Assembly (NCBI RefSeq): GCF_000005505.3
Contig: NC_016132.3
Location: forward strand, 17,102,501-17,166,500
DNA: 64,000 nucleotides
Direction of reading: 5' to 3'
DNA from: Brachypodium distachyon
Lineage: Eukaryota; Streptophyta; Magnoliopsida; Poales; Poaceae
The notes beneath the pieces are model-generated. The model saw nothing but the letters and a program-made list of their open reading frames with translations. It was not told the origin of the DNA and did no database searches. A program made the position numbers and the translations under genes. Of this stretch, positions 1 through 11,396 are shown piece by piece; position 1 is the stretch's first letter; each line of letters starts with the position of its first letter.

Positions 1-295
1 CGATGTGAGTACTCTGAAAATGGTCACACGACCCAGGGTATGTACCACATTCATTTCGGAAAACGTCTGTAACAAAGCCCGGGGTACAACACAGTACAAC
101 ACACCCAAGGTGGTGACTAGTTTTACAAGTTCATCACGACCATTCGGAAGGTGAAACGGCAGGTACTATGTCCCCAGTTGCCGGTGCCTATGGCTAAAAA
201 TGAAGAAACTATACCTAGACAAGCTCTTTACCATGGAGTGAGCCAAAAAAGGAAGACATCACAAGTCATACAGAGTTTGCTTTACATGGAGAGCA
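1..295. other. 3' flank of the cereblon-like gene
   Basis: No coding signal is visible here. It lies just downstream of the cereblon-like stop codon on the minus strand, so it probably holds that gene's 3' UTR and terminator. No clear polyadenylation signal or other element stands out. Confidence 0.4.
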
Positions 296-3200
296 TCATT
301 CTTCCAGATCATCTTCTTCTACAACATCTGCAATTTGGGCGGTACGGATCCCCCAAAAGTATGTTGGGCACAGATGCTTCTTGGTGGTTTTGAAGAACCA
401 GCCTATGTTGTTGCCACAGTTGGCACATTCCCCGATCGTCCAAGAGTATCTGCGTAGCAAAATAATGTGCTTACTACTTATTGTTACATTCAGATATTGT
501 ACAATAAACATGGAGGCGACTGAAAACATAGCAAGGAGTGGAGGTAAGCTAATACCCTGGAAACCAGCTGTATTCTTTTGAAGAAGTCCCCACTAGAGCA
601 AGCCCAGTTGCATTGTTCACTGTTATAATACTATGCACAAAACCATGAGGGTTGACATGAGTACCAACAGGCCCATCGCAAGACATCTCCACCAGATCGC
701 TCCGTTTTGCTAGTTTGGACTATCATAAAAACAGAAATTTCAGCACATATTTTCTTCTTCTCAAACACGCATATCCAACTGTTACATAGGATAGAACACA
801 AAATCGACTTATAAGTCATACAACCACAGATCAATGTTTTGGTGCACAACAAAAGCACATGTCCATAGTATCTCCAGTTCATTGTTTCTGGTCAGCAAAA
901 GATATCATGCAACTGATACAGTATAGAGGTGACAACTGAAAGAGAAACTTTCATAAACAGAAACTATTTTTCCATTCTCTTTCAATTGTGACACAACGTT
1001 CCTCTCTATTTATGTATTGCAAACATGAATGTTTGGCTCTGTCCATTTATCTTATGTTCACTGAAGTAATTATAGTTCTAAATCTCTTTCTTTCTTTCAG
1101 TCATTTACACCAAATAATTATAGTTGCAAGTCAGTGTTATTACAAGAAGTGCTCTCTATCTTCAGTTTAGTGAAAAACCGTTGGCTCATTTTTGCCAGCC
1201 CTTTCATCGACTCAGGTGTGCATTTGCATCATCCTTGCCCTTGATGGCTGAGACTGTTCTCTTCCTCTATGTTGGGATGGATGTATTGTATACTGAAAAG
1301 TGGAAATTTACTAAGGACAGGTCAGAGACGTGTACTTTTCACCTCTAAACTGTATCGGTCGCCTGATATCTTTTGCTATTGACCCAAAACAATGAACTGT
1401 ACATGTTGCATGATATCTTTTGCTATTGACCCAAGACAATGAACTGGAGATATTGTTGACTCGTGCTATTGTTGTGCACCAAAACATTAAACTGTGATTG
1501 TATGACTTACAAGTTTGCTTTTGTAATCTAGAGAAGCTGAAAGGAAAAGCACAGACCAAAGCCTAGTGCAAGATATCAGTTCTTATCAGAAACTCGTCAA
1601 CATATCAATTCCAGGTACAGAAGGTTGTTACCTTGCAACGACAGCATTTTATAATATCGAAGATCTTTAGAAGCTGGATCTCCCTTTGCAGGCGATACAC
1701 AATTCCATCAATCTCCAGCAATTTTTGTCTTCCAGATTCTGATACAGGAAGTTTGCTTCCAATGTAAAATGACAAAAGATCTGGTTTCCCCACATGATCA
1801 TCCATGTTTGAGTTTTTTATTGTGCGTTTCCACAATTCTGCAACAAAGGGAATGGTGTAAAAAAAAAGCAACTGAATACTGCAACATATCTAAGGATTTC
1901 CACATTTAGCTCTCAATCACAATGATGAACGGGTACTTTTCTAAGGAAACAATACATACATGAAGTTACCATTGTTCAGTCAAGATCCAATGAAATAAGG
2001 AATGACAACAATGTACTGCAAGATTCATACAAAATAAGTTCAATAAAACAGGAGCACCTCACCTACCCGCAGCTCTACGAGCAAGTGTGTATGAGTCGTA
2101 CATTTCATAAACCCATCGAGGCCAAAATGACAGTGATGCCTGAACTGGCTGCTTTGAGTAACTAGCAGGTGTGCACTGATGCTGTTGCTTTTTACGTGTT
2201 GCTCTTGCACTTGACGAGCACCAACTAGCAGCAATATCATCGTCATCGTCATCAACAAAGGTTTTCATTACTGACTGACCAGAAACACATAACTTCATTG
2301 AATTGCTGGATTGTGAACGTGAGTGGCACATCTTTGCAGCCATTGTTGAATGATCACTTACAGTACTTGTGTGAGACGGGGAATCGCAATCTAGTTTTGA
2401 ATCCATATGATTCTGTTGCTTGATTTGGGAGACATCTGAACTCATAACCGGTGAAGAAGTATGCGGCCGGAAGCTGCTACATGCAGCTAGTTGAGCAAAA
2501 GCATCTCTTGGAGTTCTGAGAGGAGTATCTTCTTCAATGATTTGGATGTCACCCCACACCTAATGACAAGAGTAAATGAAATGAAGCTAGATTATACCCT
2601 TCTTCTAATCCAGAACATAAAATAAGCCTACTCAATTAGGTATTATACTTACCACCCCATCAACATCCTCCCAGTGACGGATCAGACGAAATCGTTGCTG
2701 ACCACGGGTTAGAACATTTACTGAACCATCATCCAATCGTCCAAGTTGCCGTATCTGTTGCAACAAATAAACAGAATGTTAACTCATCTGACCAGACTGT
2801 TCAGAAGAAATTGTTGCAACCATAAAACGCAGATGGAATAAAATTACACATAACATTTTTATCCTTGAAAGTTATCATAGTAAGGGGGTTAATTTGAAAT
2901 TTATCACATGCAGCAATAGAATACAAACCTGTATTACATGTGTGCCATAGGGTAACTAACTAATAACTCATATAGGAATAAAGATACATTCCTGTAATTG
3001 GTCCACAGAGAATGTTGGCACAAAAAAAAACTAAAATAGTGAGGAACCCAAGAACATGAGTGATTGGTAAAGAATCTATAACTGGTCCGAAAATTGCAAC
3101 TCAAAGTATAGCAGATAAAGTGTGCCGCACCTCTGCTGTTGTTCCAACTGAGGCGTTAACATATTGATGATTTAGCCGTCTATGCATGAGAACCTAAACA

Positions 3201-5057
3201 TTGGACCATGGTCGTTAGAAAGGAAATCCACAAGTAAAAGCAGCTGATTGTAAATTTGTAACATGATTGGGACGCACCACACCAATTGTGTTTGGAGCAT
3301 CGACATGTCTCAAAGCTTTCTCAACAGCTACCACAAGACTAGCATGAATTAGTCTCAGAGGCAGGGTAGCTTCAGGAAATAGGACGACATCTGCAAAAGA
3401 TTCATAGCATTACATTTGAGTCTATCAGAAAGACAATATTAACTTTACACCATTACTCACGGGTCAGGTTAAAGACTGGCGGGGATTTGTGCCTCTTATT
3501 AATGGCTCTGGCTTTGCATCTAAGAATATATTTTCAGAGACCACGTAAAAGGATAAGAATAGCAAGCAATCGACATATTGCCTTCTTAGGAATTAGGATT
3601 GCTCATAGACTAGTCACTACTGGATATAACTTATCTAGTCGTATACACATATGAAATCATCAATAATCAAGAGAAACCCTAGATCCTACTACAAATGCTA
3701 GATACACATGCTGCTCTGGACTGTGGCTTTTAATGGACCTAAAATATATCTGTTGTGGGCAACTAATAATAACACAAGACATTGATATCCTGAAACTAGA
3801 CAAATCAGACAAACAGTAACGGTAAAGTATTAAGTATCAAAATACTTCAAAAGAGACAGTGGAAGGATGACTCTGGGGCAGCAAAAATTATCTAACAAAT
3901 GAAGTCAGGTAAATTTGACTAAGCACCAATTCATGCATCTTCAAGGTTGACAAGTCATGAAAATAAAGGGTACATGTTTGACGGTTAACACTGTAAATAA
4001 AAACAAAGAATGGCATTACCATGAAGAAAGAGCATTGGCAAGCTGAGGACTGCACCAGCATCTAATAGAACCATTTTTCTACCCGGTGTATCATCAACCG
4101 CTGAGTGACACAGAAAGACAAATTTACACTAAGTAATTAGCATCATAAAAATGTGGAGGTTAGCAAATAGCAATGATATTTACCACCGAGATAAGAGTGC
4201 AATGAGGTTGGACTTCCGTCTCTGCCAGCCACCGCGTTATCCAACCTGATACACACGAATCAGGAAATGAATAGGGAGAAATATCTTCAAAGTCTAATGA
4301 AAAACTAACTAACGAGAAGTTGCGTGTATTCTTCCAAGGCACCGACCTTGTCGATACTAATACAGTGAACAAAAGATAGAAGGCTGAAAATTGGCCCAAG
4401 CTATACTATAATCTTTTACCACATCTGATCATGAGATAAAGCTTAAAGTAACACAAGCAAAGACAAGACGAATAATTGCAAAGCAAATCGAGCCGTACAA
4501 AGTGATATTTAGGTCATGGATGCGGGAGAGGTTCCTTTGCCCCGAAATCTAACTCTTCCTCCACTCTATGGTTTAGGCTGGTGACAATATTTCTTTATGG
4601 AGGCGAAACTAGAGTACACAATCCATACGCCTAAACCTTATCCAACTGCAACGCCCTCCGTTCTCAGTTTCTCACCCTCGAAACCCTCACCTCGAAATGC
4701 TCTCTTAGGTTGATCGCCACCAAAATAACAGCCTCGGCAACACCGATTCCACTAGTCCCAACTCTACAGTTCCTCGGCCCTAGAGCAGCAATCAATCGAG
4801 CACGCAACCGTGCAGCGCGGATGTCACATGGGAGCAGGGAGACGAGAGGTGTTGCGAGATGACCTCCTGAAAGAGCCGATGGAGCGAAGGCGGTCCTCCT
4901 CCTCCTCCTCCTCGTCCTCCTCCTCCTCTTCCTCTTCGTCCTCCTCGTCGTCGTCACTGTCGAGCACCACGAAGTTGAGCTCCACACCGTCGAGCTGCCG
5001 GATCTCCTCCATCTGCCGCCGCTCCCTCGCCGGGATCCCCTCCCAGTCTCTCGCCAT
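296..5057 (-). CDS. CRBN: Cereblon-like protein (LON and CULT domains), 10 exons
   Basis: Exons in gene order: 5057-4828, 4245-4184, 4100-4020, 3390-3278, 3193-3131, 2754-2653, 2559-2067, 1837-1632, 719-556, 449-296. They sum to 1668 nt (555 aa), with phases agreeing at every junction and GT-AG introns. The start is the ATG beginning MARDWEG. A long Asp/Glu run follows at about residues 28-52. The LON substrate-binding domain starts near residue 118 (VVLFPEATLPLRL, then GTTAEIRQLG). The CULT domain is at about 430-550, with zinc ligands C446/C449 and C513/C516. Trp502, Trp508 and Trp522 have the spacing of human CRBN W380/W386/W400. Family role: substrate receptor of CUL4-DDB1 ubiquitin ligases, known mainly from animals; the plant role is inferred. 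The exon 1 donor (AT before GTGACA) is weak and is the least certain junction. Confidence 0.9.
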
Positions 5058-8000
5058 CTCGCCACCCGCGACGCCGAGGCCAAGGACGGAGACCACGCCG
5101 AAATCGCAAAGCGAGATTTGGCCTAGCTTTCTCCAGTGTTCCTCTCCGATTTTTCTATTTTGCCTGGGCCTCTGACGCTCTAGTTTCTTCGAAGGGGAAA
5201 CTTATCGAAGACGCGAAGGCTTCTCGTACATCCATTCCACGTGTACACGGCCCAATTAGAAACAGTTTTATCCCTTTCCCCAAGCAGGCCAGCATCCTCC
5301 CAGCCCATTAGCCCCAACAAACTCCGCCGCCGCCGCGGCCTCGCTCCACAGGGCGCAACCGCCGTCAAGCCGGCGTCGTCCCGACCTCGCCCCGCCGGTA
5401 ACAACTACCCCACTCGGTTCTACTCTCCCTTGCGTGCTCAGTTATGCAGGAGGGCACCCCGGCACCGGTGTTCCTGATTATTTTCTTCGATTACTTTCGA
5501 GTTTGCGATGCTGGTTTGGCCACGCTGATTTGTTCCGATTCGAGCAGAGATGTGCATGATTGCGCGGCAAATTGGGGACGCTGCTGGTCGCGGGGGCTCC
5601 TATCGAAGAATCCCGTGTCCGCCAATCCCTCCGCTTGGTGTAGGCATCACTGCAGCTTTGCCCAGCCCCAATCTGGGTATCACTAGAGGGACAGTGGGTT
5701 GCCATGAGCCATTGAGCCATCACATCAGCCACGGAATCGAGATATCTAAAAGAGGTAGTGTATCCACGCGACATGCATTACAGGCTGCTATGCTACCTTG
5801 ACAAAGATTGCCCCACTTGTATTCTTGCTTACATTTATTTGAAGTACGGAGTACTAGATTTTGCTGAGATAGGTGTATGATCCCACTGCTAGAAACACAC
5901 TGTGTGCACTGCCTAGCAAGGACTGTTAATGCGCGTTAGGTGCTTTTTGTTATCGTAATGTATGGACTTTGGTGCAAGCAGTAATCCAGATTAGGAGGTT
6001 GATGCCTTGCTGGAGCTACCAGAGTAATGATAATGTGTTATGCATAATCATGTGGACCTATTGTAGATCATGCAATATTCTTTGCTATCCACCACACACC
6101 AGAGGTTAATAAATGAATGGCCTGTCTTATCTTTATATTTGAAATTATAGGGACGAACACAAGAACTACACACTGAAAAAAAATTCATCTGGACACTAAG
6201 CAAATAAGAACATTATGAACATATATAGAAAATAATAATAAAAGGAGCATGTTCGGAAGACGAGGTAGAGCATCTGAAGTGCACTGTCAGCCATGTTGAG
6301 TTTATGCTACTTGTGGATGGTAGTTTTTAGCTTAGGGAGGTTCATGTATCGTTGCTACAAAAGTGTTACTTTTCACAGCTGACATAAGCCACTGGTATAG
6401 ATAAAGTCACGCAAGAGGATATATATGCCATGTATATGGTACATCCTGCACACACGATTAAAGAATATCATCAGAGTATGCTGGTCCTATCGCCGACATG
6501 ATGTTCATTGCTTCTCAGAGCAAGTGTGCAAAAACTTCATGAGACACCCTAGCTTCCGGGGAACCATTCACTCAAAATTACCAAAAATTAAAAAAGGAAC
6601 TGAGCTTGATCTCAAAATTTTGGTAGTGATTAGGCAAGGAGCAAGCGATAACCACTTGGCATGCACACTGTCATACACAATAGTAAGATCACCAGATATT
6701 ATCATGACATTGTGCTGAATCAGGTAGGACCATAACTCCGTCAATGTCATGTTAATTACAAAAAAACTCATGTACCAATCATGCATGAAGTGCTGGCATG
6801 GCATTACATGTCATATTTTGCTGGTACAGTGGGCTTTTTTGTTACAACTTGCAGGTAAATTGGACGCTGCTGTTGTCTTGTTCAGAAATGCAACAATGGA
6901 TTATGTATTTGTCGCACGGTCTTGAATGTGGTTTAAAGAGGAAAAAAATGTTGTCGTGTGCCTGTGCAATTTCTCCAGAGAGATATTTCATCCTCTGTTG
7001 CATTTTGAGGCCAAACGCTGGCTTGCACTCTCAGAAAGATGTTGTCATGCGAATGTTCTGTAAATAAAGGGAAAGTGATGCCACTGCAAGGATGAATAGA
7101 ATAGTGAAACCATGCTATGCTATAGGATCTTAATATAAGCGCGTGCAACATTCGGGGAAGGTAGCAACTGCTCTATGTAGTTTATATTGTGCACTCATTT
7201 TATCACTCCGTGCTATGGCAGTTTGATCTGCCTAGAGTTTTCATTCTTTTATCTTCCGGTCAATAGGCTTTTTGGTTGTGTCATTCCACATCAGATTCTC
7301 TTATCAAGATGTGATGCTGCTTGAAGGATGGTAAAGATAACTCGTTCGACCAATCGCTGAATGAATCTATTTTGCTCCTTTTAGCAAAGCTTGATGTTCT
7401 GCCACGTGGTCCAGTGATTTGCGAGAGTCTTGGTTTGTAACTGTTGGAAGGAGCTATTGAAATCGTTTTCTCTCTACAGCTTTCTTTTGGTTGTGCACAA
7501 AGTAGACATATCTTAGACCTATTCTAATTCTCTATCGTTCTCGACGATTTTAGATGCACAAATGCTAGTATCGTAGTATCTTAGACCTATTCTAATTCTC
7601 TATCGTTCTCGACGATTTTAGATGCACAAATGCTAGTATCGTAGTATCCTTCCCCTTAGGTCTGGCTATTCATTCCTGCAGCGTGTCGCTCTAAAAAATT
7701 TCCTCTGTTAGGATATCAAATTCAGACTTGACACATGTTCTTTTCCTGTAAGACTGGCTACCGTTTGAAACATGATTTCTGATGAAACCTCATATTCTTT
7801 TGTGTTCATTGTCTTGATTTTGGTAACTCCAGTCTGCTCAGACCAAGTCATGTAGACATGAACTCATGTAAAAGTTTCTTGTGATGAAAAGAGAAGGTTG
7901 TTTTGTTTTGCCCTCAATGGTTCCTTCTTTACAAAAATATTTTGGTGTCGTCAAGCCTTGAGCTGTTAGGAATTTAGGACTTATCTGAAGTTGTCATGTG

Positions 8001-8339
8001 TGGACCTGTATCAGATTATGCGATAGGCATTCATTTTTCTCATCATACCTTCTTATGGAGTTCACCTACCTTCTTCAGGTTAGCAGATTTTGCGGAGGAA
8101 AACATTGTATCTTGTTGGACTGTATGTATTAAGCGGTCTGCATAATGCAAAGAACAAAGGTTATGGTTTCTGCGCACCAAGCGCACGCCAAATGTTGTAG
8201 CTGTTCGAGTCGTTTTCCAAAATGTGAATAGATGTTGCACAAGTTGGCAACATAATCATTTGCATATGTGAGATGATAAGCTTTGTCTTCGGAACTTCAA
8301 AATATCTTCACTTCCAGGAATAGCGACAACCTCGAGACC
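5058..8339. other. Intergenic region between divergent genes
   Basis: It separates the minus-strand cereblon-like gene from the plus-strand phosphotransfer-like gene. The part at 5060-5420 is GC-rich and promoter-like. It contains a candidate splice donor (CCG before GTAACAAC, near 5398) that could end a noncoding 5' exon on the plus strand. The rest is AT-rich with no convincing ORF. A 68-bp tandem duplication lies at 7509-7648. Confidence 0.4.
7509..7648. repeat. 68-bp tandem duplication (two copies)
   Basis: A unit beginning TATCTTAGACC and ending ATCGTAG occurs at 7509-7576 and again at 7577-7644, followed by the first bases of a third copy. The copies look identical by eye, so the duplication is recent or is an assembly artefact. 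It is noncoding. Confidence 0.9.
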
Positions 8340-8347
8340 TATATAAA
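8339..8347 (+). promoter_or_regulatory. TATA box of the pseudo-HPt gene
   Basis: CTATATAAA lies about 130 nt upstream of the ATG at 8476. This fits a transcription start near 8370 and a short unspliced 5' UTR. The call rests on motif and spacing only; an upstream noncoding exon is not excluded. Confidence 0.5.
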
Positions 8348-8475
8348 CAACCTCATGTTCAGCTTTCTACACCCAAAGTGATCGACCAGTTGGATATGCA
8401 ATTTGTGCTTTGCTCCCACCTTTAAGGCCTCTGCTTTGCCTCTTTCCCCATCATTCAATCATTCAATACTTGTAA

Positions 8476-10387
8476 ATGGAGTATGCTAATTTGCGACGCC
8501 AAGCAGCATCCTTGAAAAGGAGCCTCTTTGATCAGGCTTGTGCTCTGTTCATCTCAAACTTTAAGCATTGTAGTTGAGGCAATAATACATGTCATTTTTT
8601 TAGAGAGGCAAGATAAGAGTTGCCACTTGGCACCTCCGCATACAAACTTTGGCACACCTTAGAAGAATCTGAATGAAGTAAAAAATATTGAATAAGTTTG
8701 TTAGCATGTAAAGTCCAAATTCTTATTTTACTTTTTATGTGCATAAATGCTTTAAGAATTGAGATATACATTTTTACCATTTTTTAACTCTCATGTTTCT
8801 GCTATTTACCTTAATGTGTGTTAGTGATATTTGCTGATTTAGAGAACCATATATGGTAACAGGGGTATTTGGATGAGCAATTTTGTCAGATTGAGGACTT
8901 GCAGGATGAAACAAGCCCTAATTTTGCGGAAGAAGTGGTTTCCTTGTTCTTTAAGGACTCGGTGAGGCTAGTGACAAACATCGAGCAAGCTATGTAAGCA
9001 ATGGAATTCCACAAAATTGGTTGATTCTATTGCACATTCAGCTGTATTTGGTAAGCAATATAACAACAACATTGCAGGGAGAAGTATCCCGAAGATTTCA
9101 ATAGATGGGATGCACACATGCAGCAACTGAAAGGCAGTTGTTATAGGTAACTCCAGACAGTTGCTTTTGATTATCTTTATGCAATCGATGATGCATGCCT
9201 ATGTCACAGAACTGGTGTTGGACTCTTAGAGGCTGTTGAATTTATTGCCCTTTTAGGCAAGTTCTTGCCTAGTATTAATTACCTATTCGGTGGGAAAAGG
9301 AAAATCCTGATTTTCCCAACAAACTGTTCAACTTGGATTTGAAAGCCATCTCCTGTTGAAGGAGAGCCGCACGTGGCGGTGTCATGAGCTATCAATGAGA
9401 ATGTTTTGGTTTCATGTTTTCTTGCATAGTTTGCACTGAACTTAGTCTGAACCTTTGACTACACTTATTATTGTACAAGTTATATGTATGGGAAATTTGT
9501 CAAATGAGTTGTCAACTATTTGTTTCATGAGCCACCAGAATGCTCCTGCAGGATTGGATTCTAGACTTCTTCTAGATGTCTGGTGTGTTCGACCACTTTA
9601 TTTTTTGTGTTCTCAACTCGAAATAGTGCCTTGTAGTTAGTTCAATTACATTCTTTGCTTGGAGTGCTTCAGCATTTGTATTTTACTTGACGTGCCTCTG
9701 TTTAGTGCCCTGTTAATGCAGTTAAAGCCCAGTGAATGTGCAAACCAAATTTTACAGAGATCTGCTAATGCAGAGACTTGTATTGCTTTTGCTGGTGTGC
9801 TACTGGTCATGTGCGTCCATTTTAACTAAAGTTCAATGCATGTGGAGGTGGCGACGTCGACCTATTATAAATGATGAGATTACATGCTTACAGCTTATTT
9901 GTCATCATGATATAAGGAGCTGACAATTTTGCATTTGTTTTATATATTATGATTATAGTGTTTTGGTTTAACACAACTTGTCACAGCATTGGTGCTTCTA
10001 AGATGAACAATGAGTGCACATTATTCAGGAACAACTGTGGACAAGAAAATGCTGAAGGGTAACCCCCCTTTCTCTCTCTTTACTGCTTAGTTGGTTAGCA
10101 TGTTGACACATGAATTCTCATTAGTTCATCTCTTATGTGTCTTCCTCTATGGATGTTTTGCAGCTGCATGAGATCTTTCCAGAAAGTGAAGAGGGAGCAT
10201 GCTATCCTTAGGCAGAAGCTGGAGTCCTACTTCCAGGTAATCTTTGTCATCCCCAGCTTCATCTCTTGAGAACCAGCCATCACCATGATATCCTATATCT
10301 TCTTGTTCTAATAACATTACATGGTCACGGCAGCTGCTGCGACAAGCCGGTCCTGCCGGGACCGCAACCAGGCCTGCAGGCAAGTAA
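8476..10387 (+). CDS. PHP: Pseudo histidine-containing phosphotransfer protein (PHP), 6 exons
   Basis: Exons 8476-8535, 8863-8993, 9078-9146, 9987-10058, 10164-10236 and 10334-10387 give 459 nt (152 aa). The protein starts MEYANLRRQAASLKRSLFDQ and ends RPAGK. It has the four-helix HPt fold sequence of plant AHPs, including FNRWDAHMQQLKGSC. The usual phosphorylatable His in the HQxKGSSxS motif is Gln79 here, and the second Ser of that motif is Cys85. In the cytokinin phosphorelay, authentic HPts pass phosphate from hybrid histidine kinases to response regulators. Pseudo-HPts lacking the His are thought to bind but not transfer, acting as negative regulators. Intron 1 appears to use a GC donor (CAG before GCTTGT); all others are GT-AG. 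All junction phases agree. Acting in cytosol and nucleus is inferred from the family. Confidence 0.92.
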
Positions 10388-11124
10388 GGAGCCAGACCTT
10401 GGCACTCGGACAGACAGGTGCACCAGAATGGGGTAGTTGCAGTGAATAAAAGACCCACCAGGAATAGGATTAAGGCATGGTGTTGTCATGGCCTCAAGGG
10501 CGCAATTGCATATCATACAATCATACGGGCAACCATGTTGGTGCCCTATTGTGGTGATAATAGACAATATTCTGATGTACATGACATGTCCTCTTATTGC
10601 GCTATATATGCGATAAAACTAAAATCGATCTAGCTTATGAGTTTGTGTTTTTATCGCTTTCTTCTCTGCTCTTATTTTGCCTCAACTGTCAGGTGATGGA
10701 TCGTTCTGCAGAGTTGAATCTATTTTGTGTCGGTAACTACTGATGTTGGAGGGCTGAAGTTAAAAGAGCTTTGGACGGACAGGAGGGAGGTTGCGATGGA
10801 TGTAATCAAGGTCTGGTGGACATTACTGAACTAACTGGAATAGTTGTAAAATCTCTCTGATGGACATGACTGAGCTACCAAGGATATATCTGGGTATGCA
10901 GAACTGCAAAGTCTAAATGCGTCGGCAGTATTTTCTAGCCTGACTGTTAAGTCGTAACCACTTGAAAGGCTGGGAATGTTACAACATTTATCGTCACCCA
11001 GCTTTCGAGGCAGACATAAATTGAAGTGCATCACGTCGTTGTGATTAATTCCTTCTGCAAGTTTGCCACGAAACAGTTGCACCGACGCTATCAGGAGAAA
11101 CTGCTGGGGACCAGTATTACAATC

Positions 11125-11197
11125 AAAATGCCACCGCGTCCTATATTGCAGCTAAAATGCCACCGCGTCCTATATTGCAGCTAAAATGCCACCGCGC
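11125..11197. repeat. 29-bp tandem repeat, about 2.5 copies
   Basis: The unit starts AAAATGCCACCGCGTCC and recurs at 11125, 11154 and 11183 with a 29-nt period. The last copy is incomplete and diverges at its end. Noncoding. Confidence 0.85.
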
Positions 11198-11282
11198 CCA
11201 ACTCTCAGAAATTAGGACCGAAACTGAGGATTGTAAAACAAACTGTGGATGTAGATGTAACATGTGAACATGTAAAAAAAAC

Positions 11283-11396
11283 TACTCCATCCGTTTTATA
11301 ATTCTTGTCGAAATATTACATGTATCTAAACGCTTTTTAGGAAGAGATATATCCATTTTTGAGCAAATTGCGGACAAGAATTACGAAACGGAAGTA
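11283..11396. mobile_element. Stowaway-like MITE
   Basis: The element is bounded by TA on both sides. Its ends are imperfect inverted repeats: TACTCCATCCG at the left and CGGAAGTA at the right, with AATTCTTGTC mirrored by GACAAGAATT. At 114 bp it has the size and TIR type of grass Stowaway elements, which are moved by Tc1/mariner transposases. No coding capacity. Confidence 0.85.

Noticed and set aside
4810..5175. 121-codon plus-strand frame with a long Ser run
   Set aside because: It is the antisense of the Glu/Asp tract in cereblon exon 1; TCC/TCG runs are the complement of GAG/GAA codons.
7509..7648. CRISPR-like direct repeats
   Set aside because: Only two adjacent copies without spacers, in a plant nuclear context; a simple tandem duplication.
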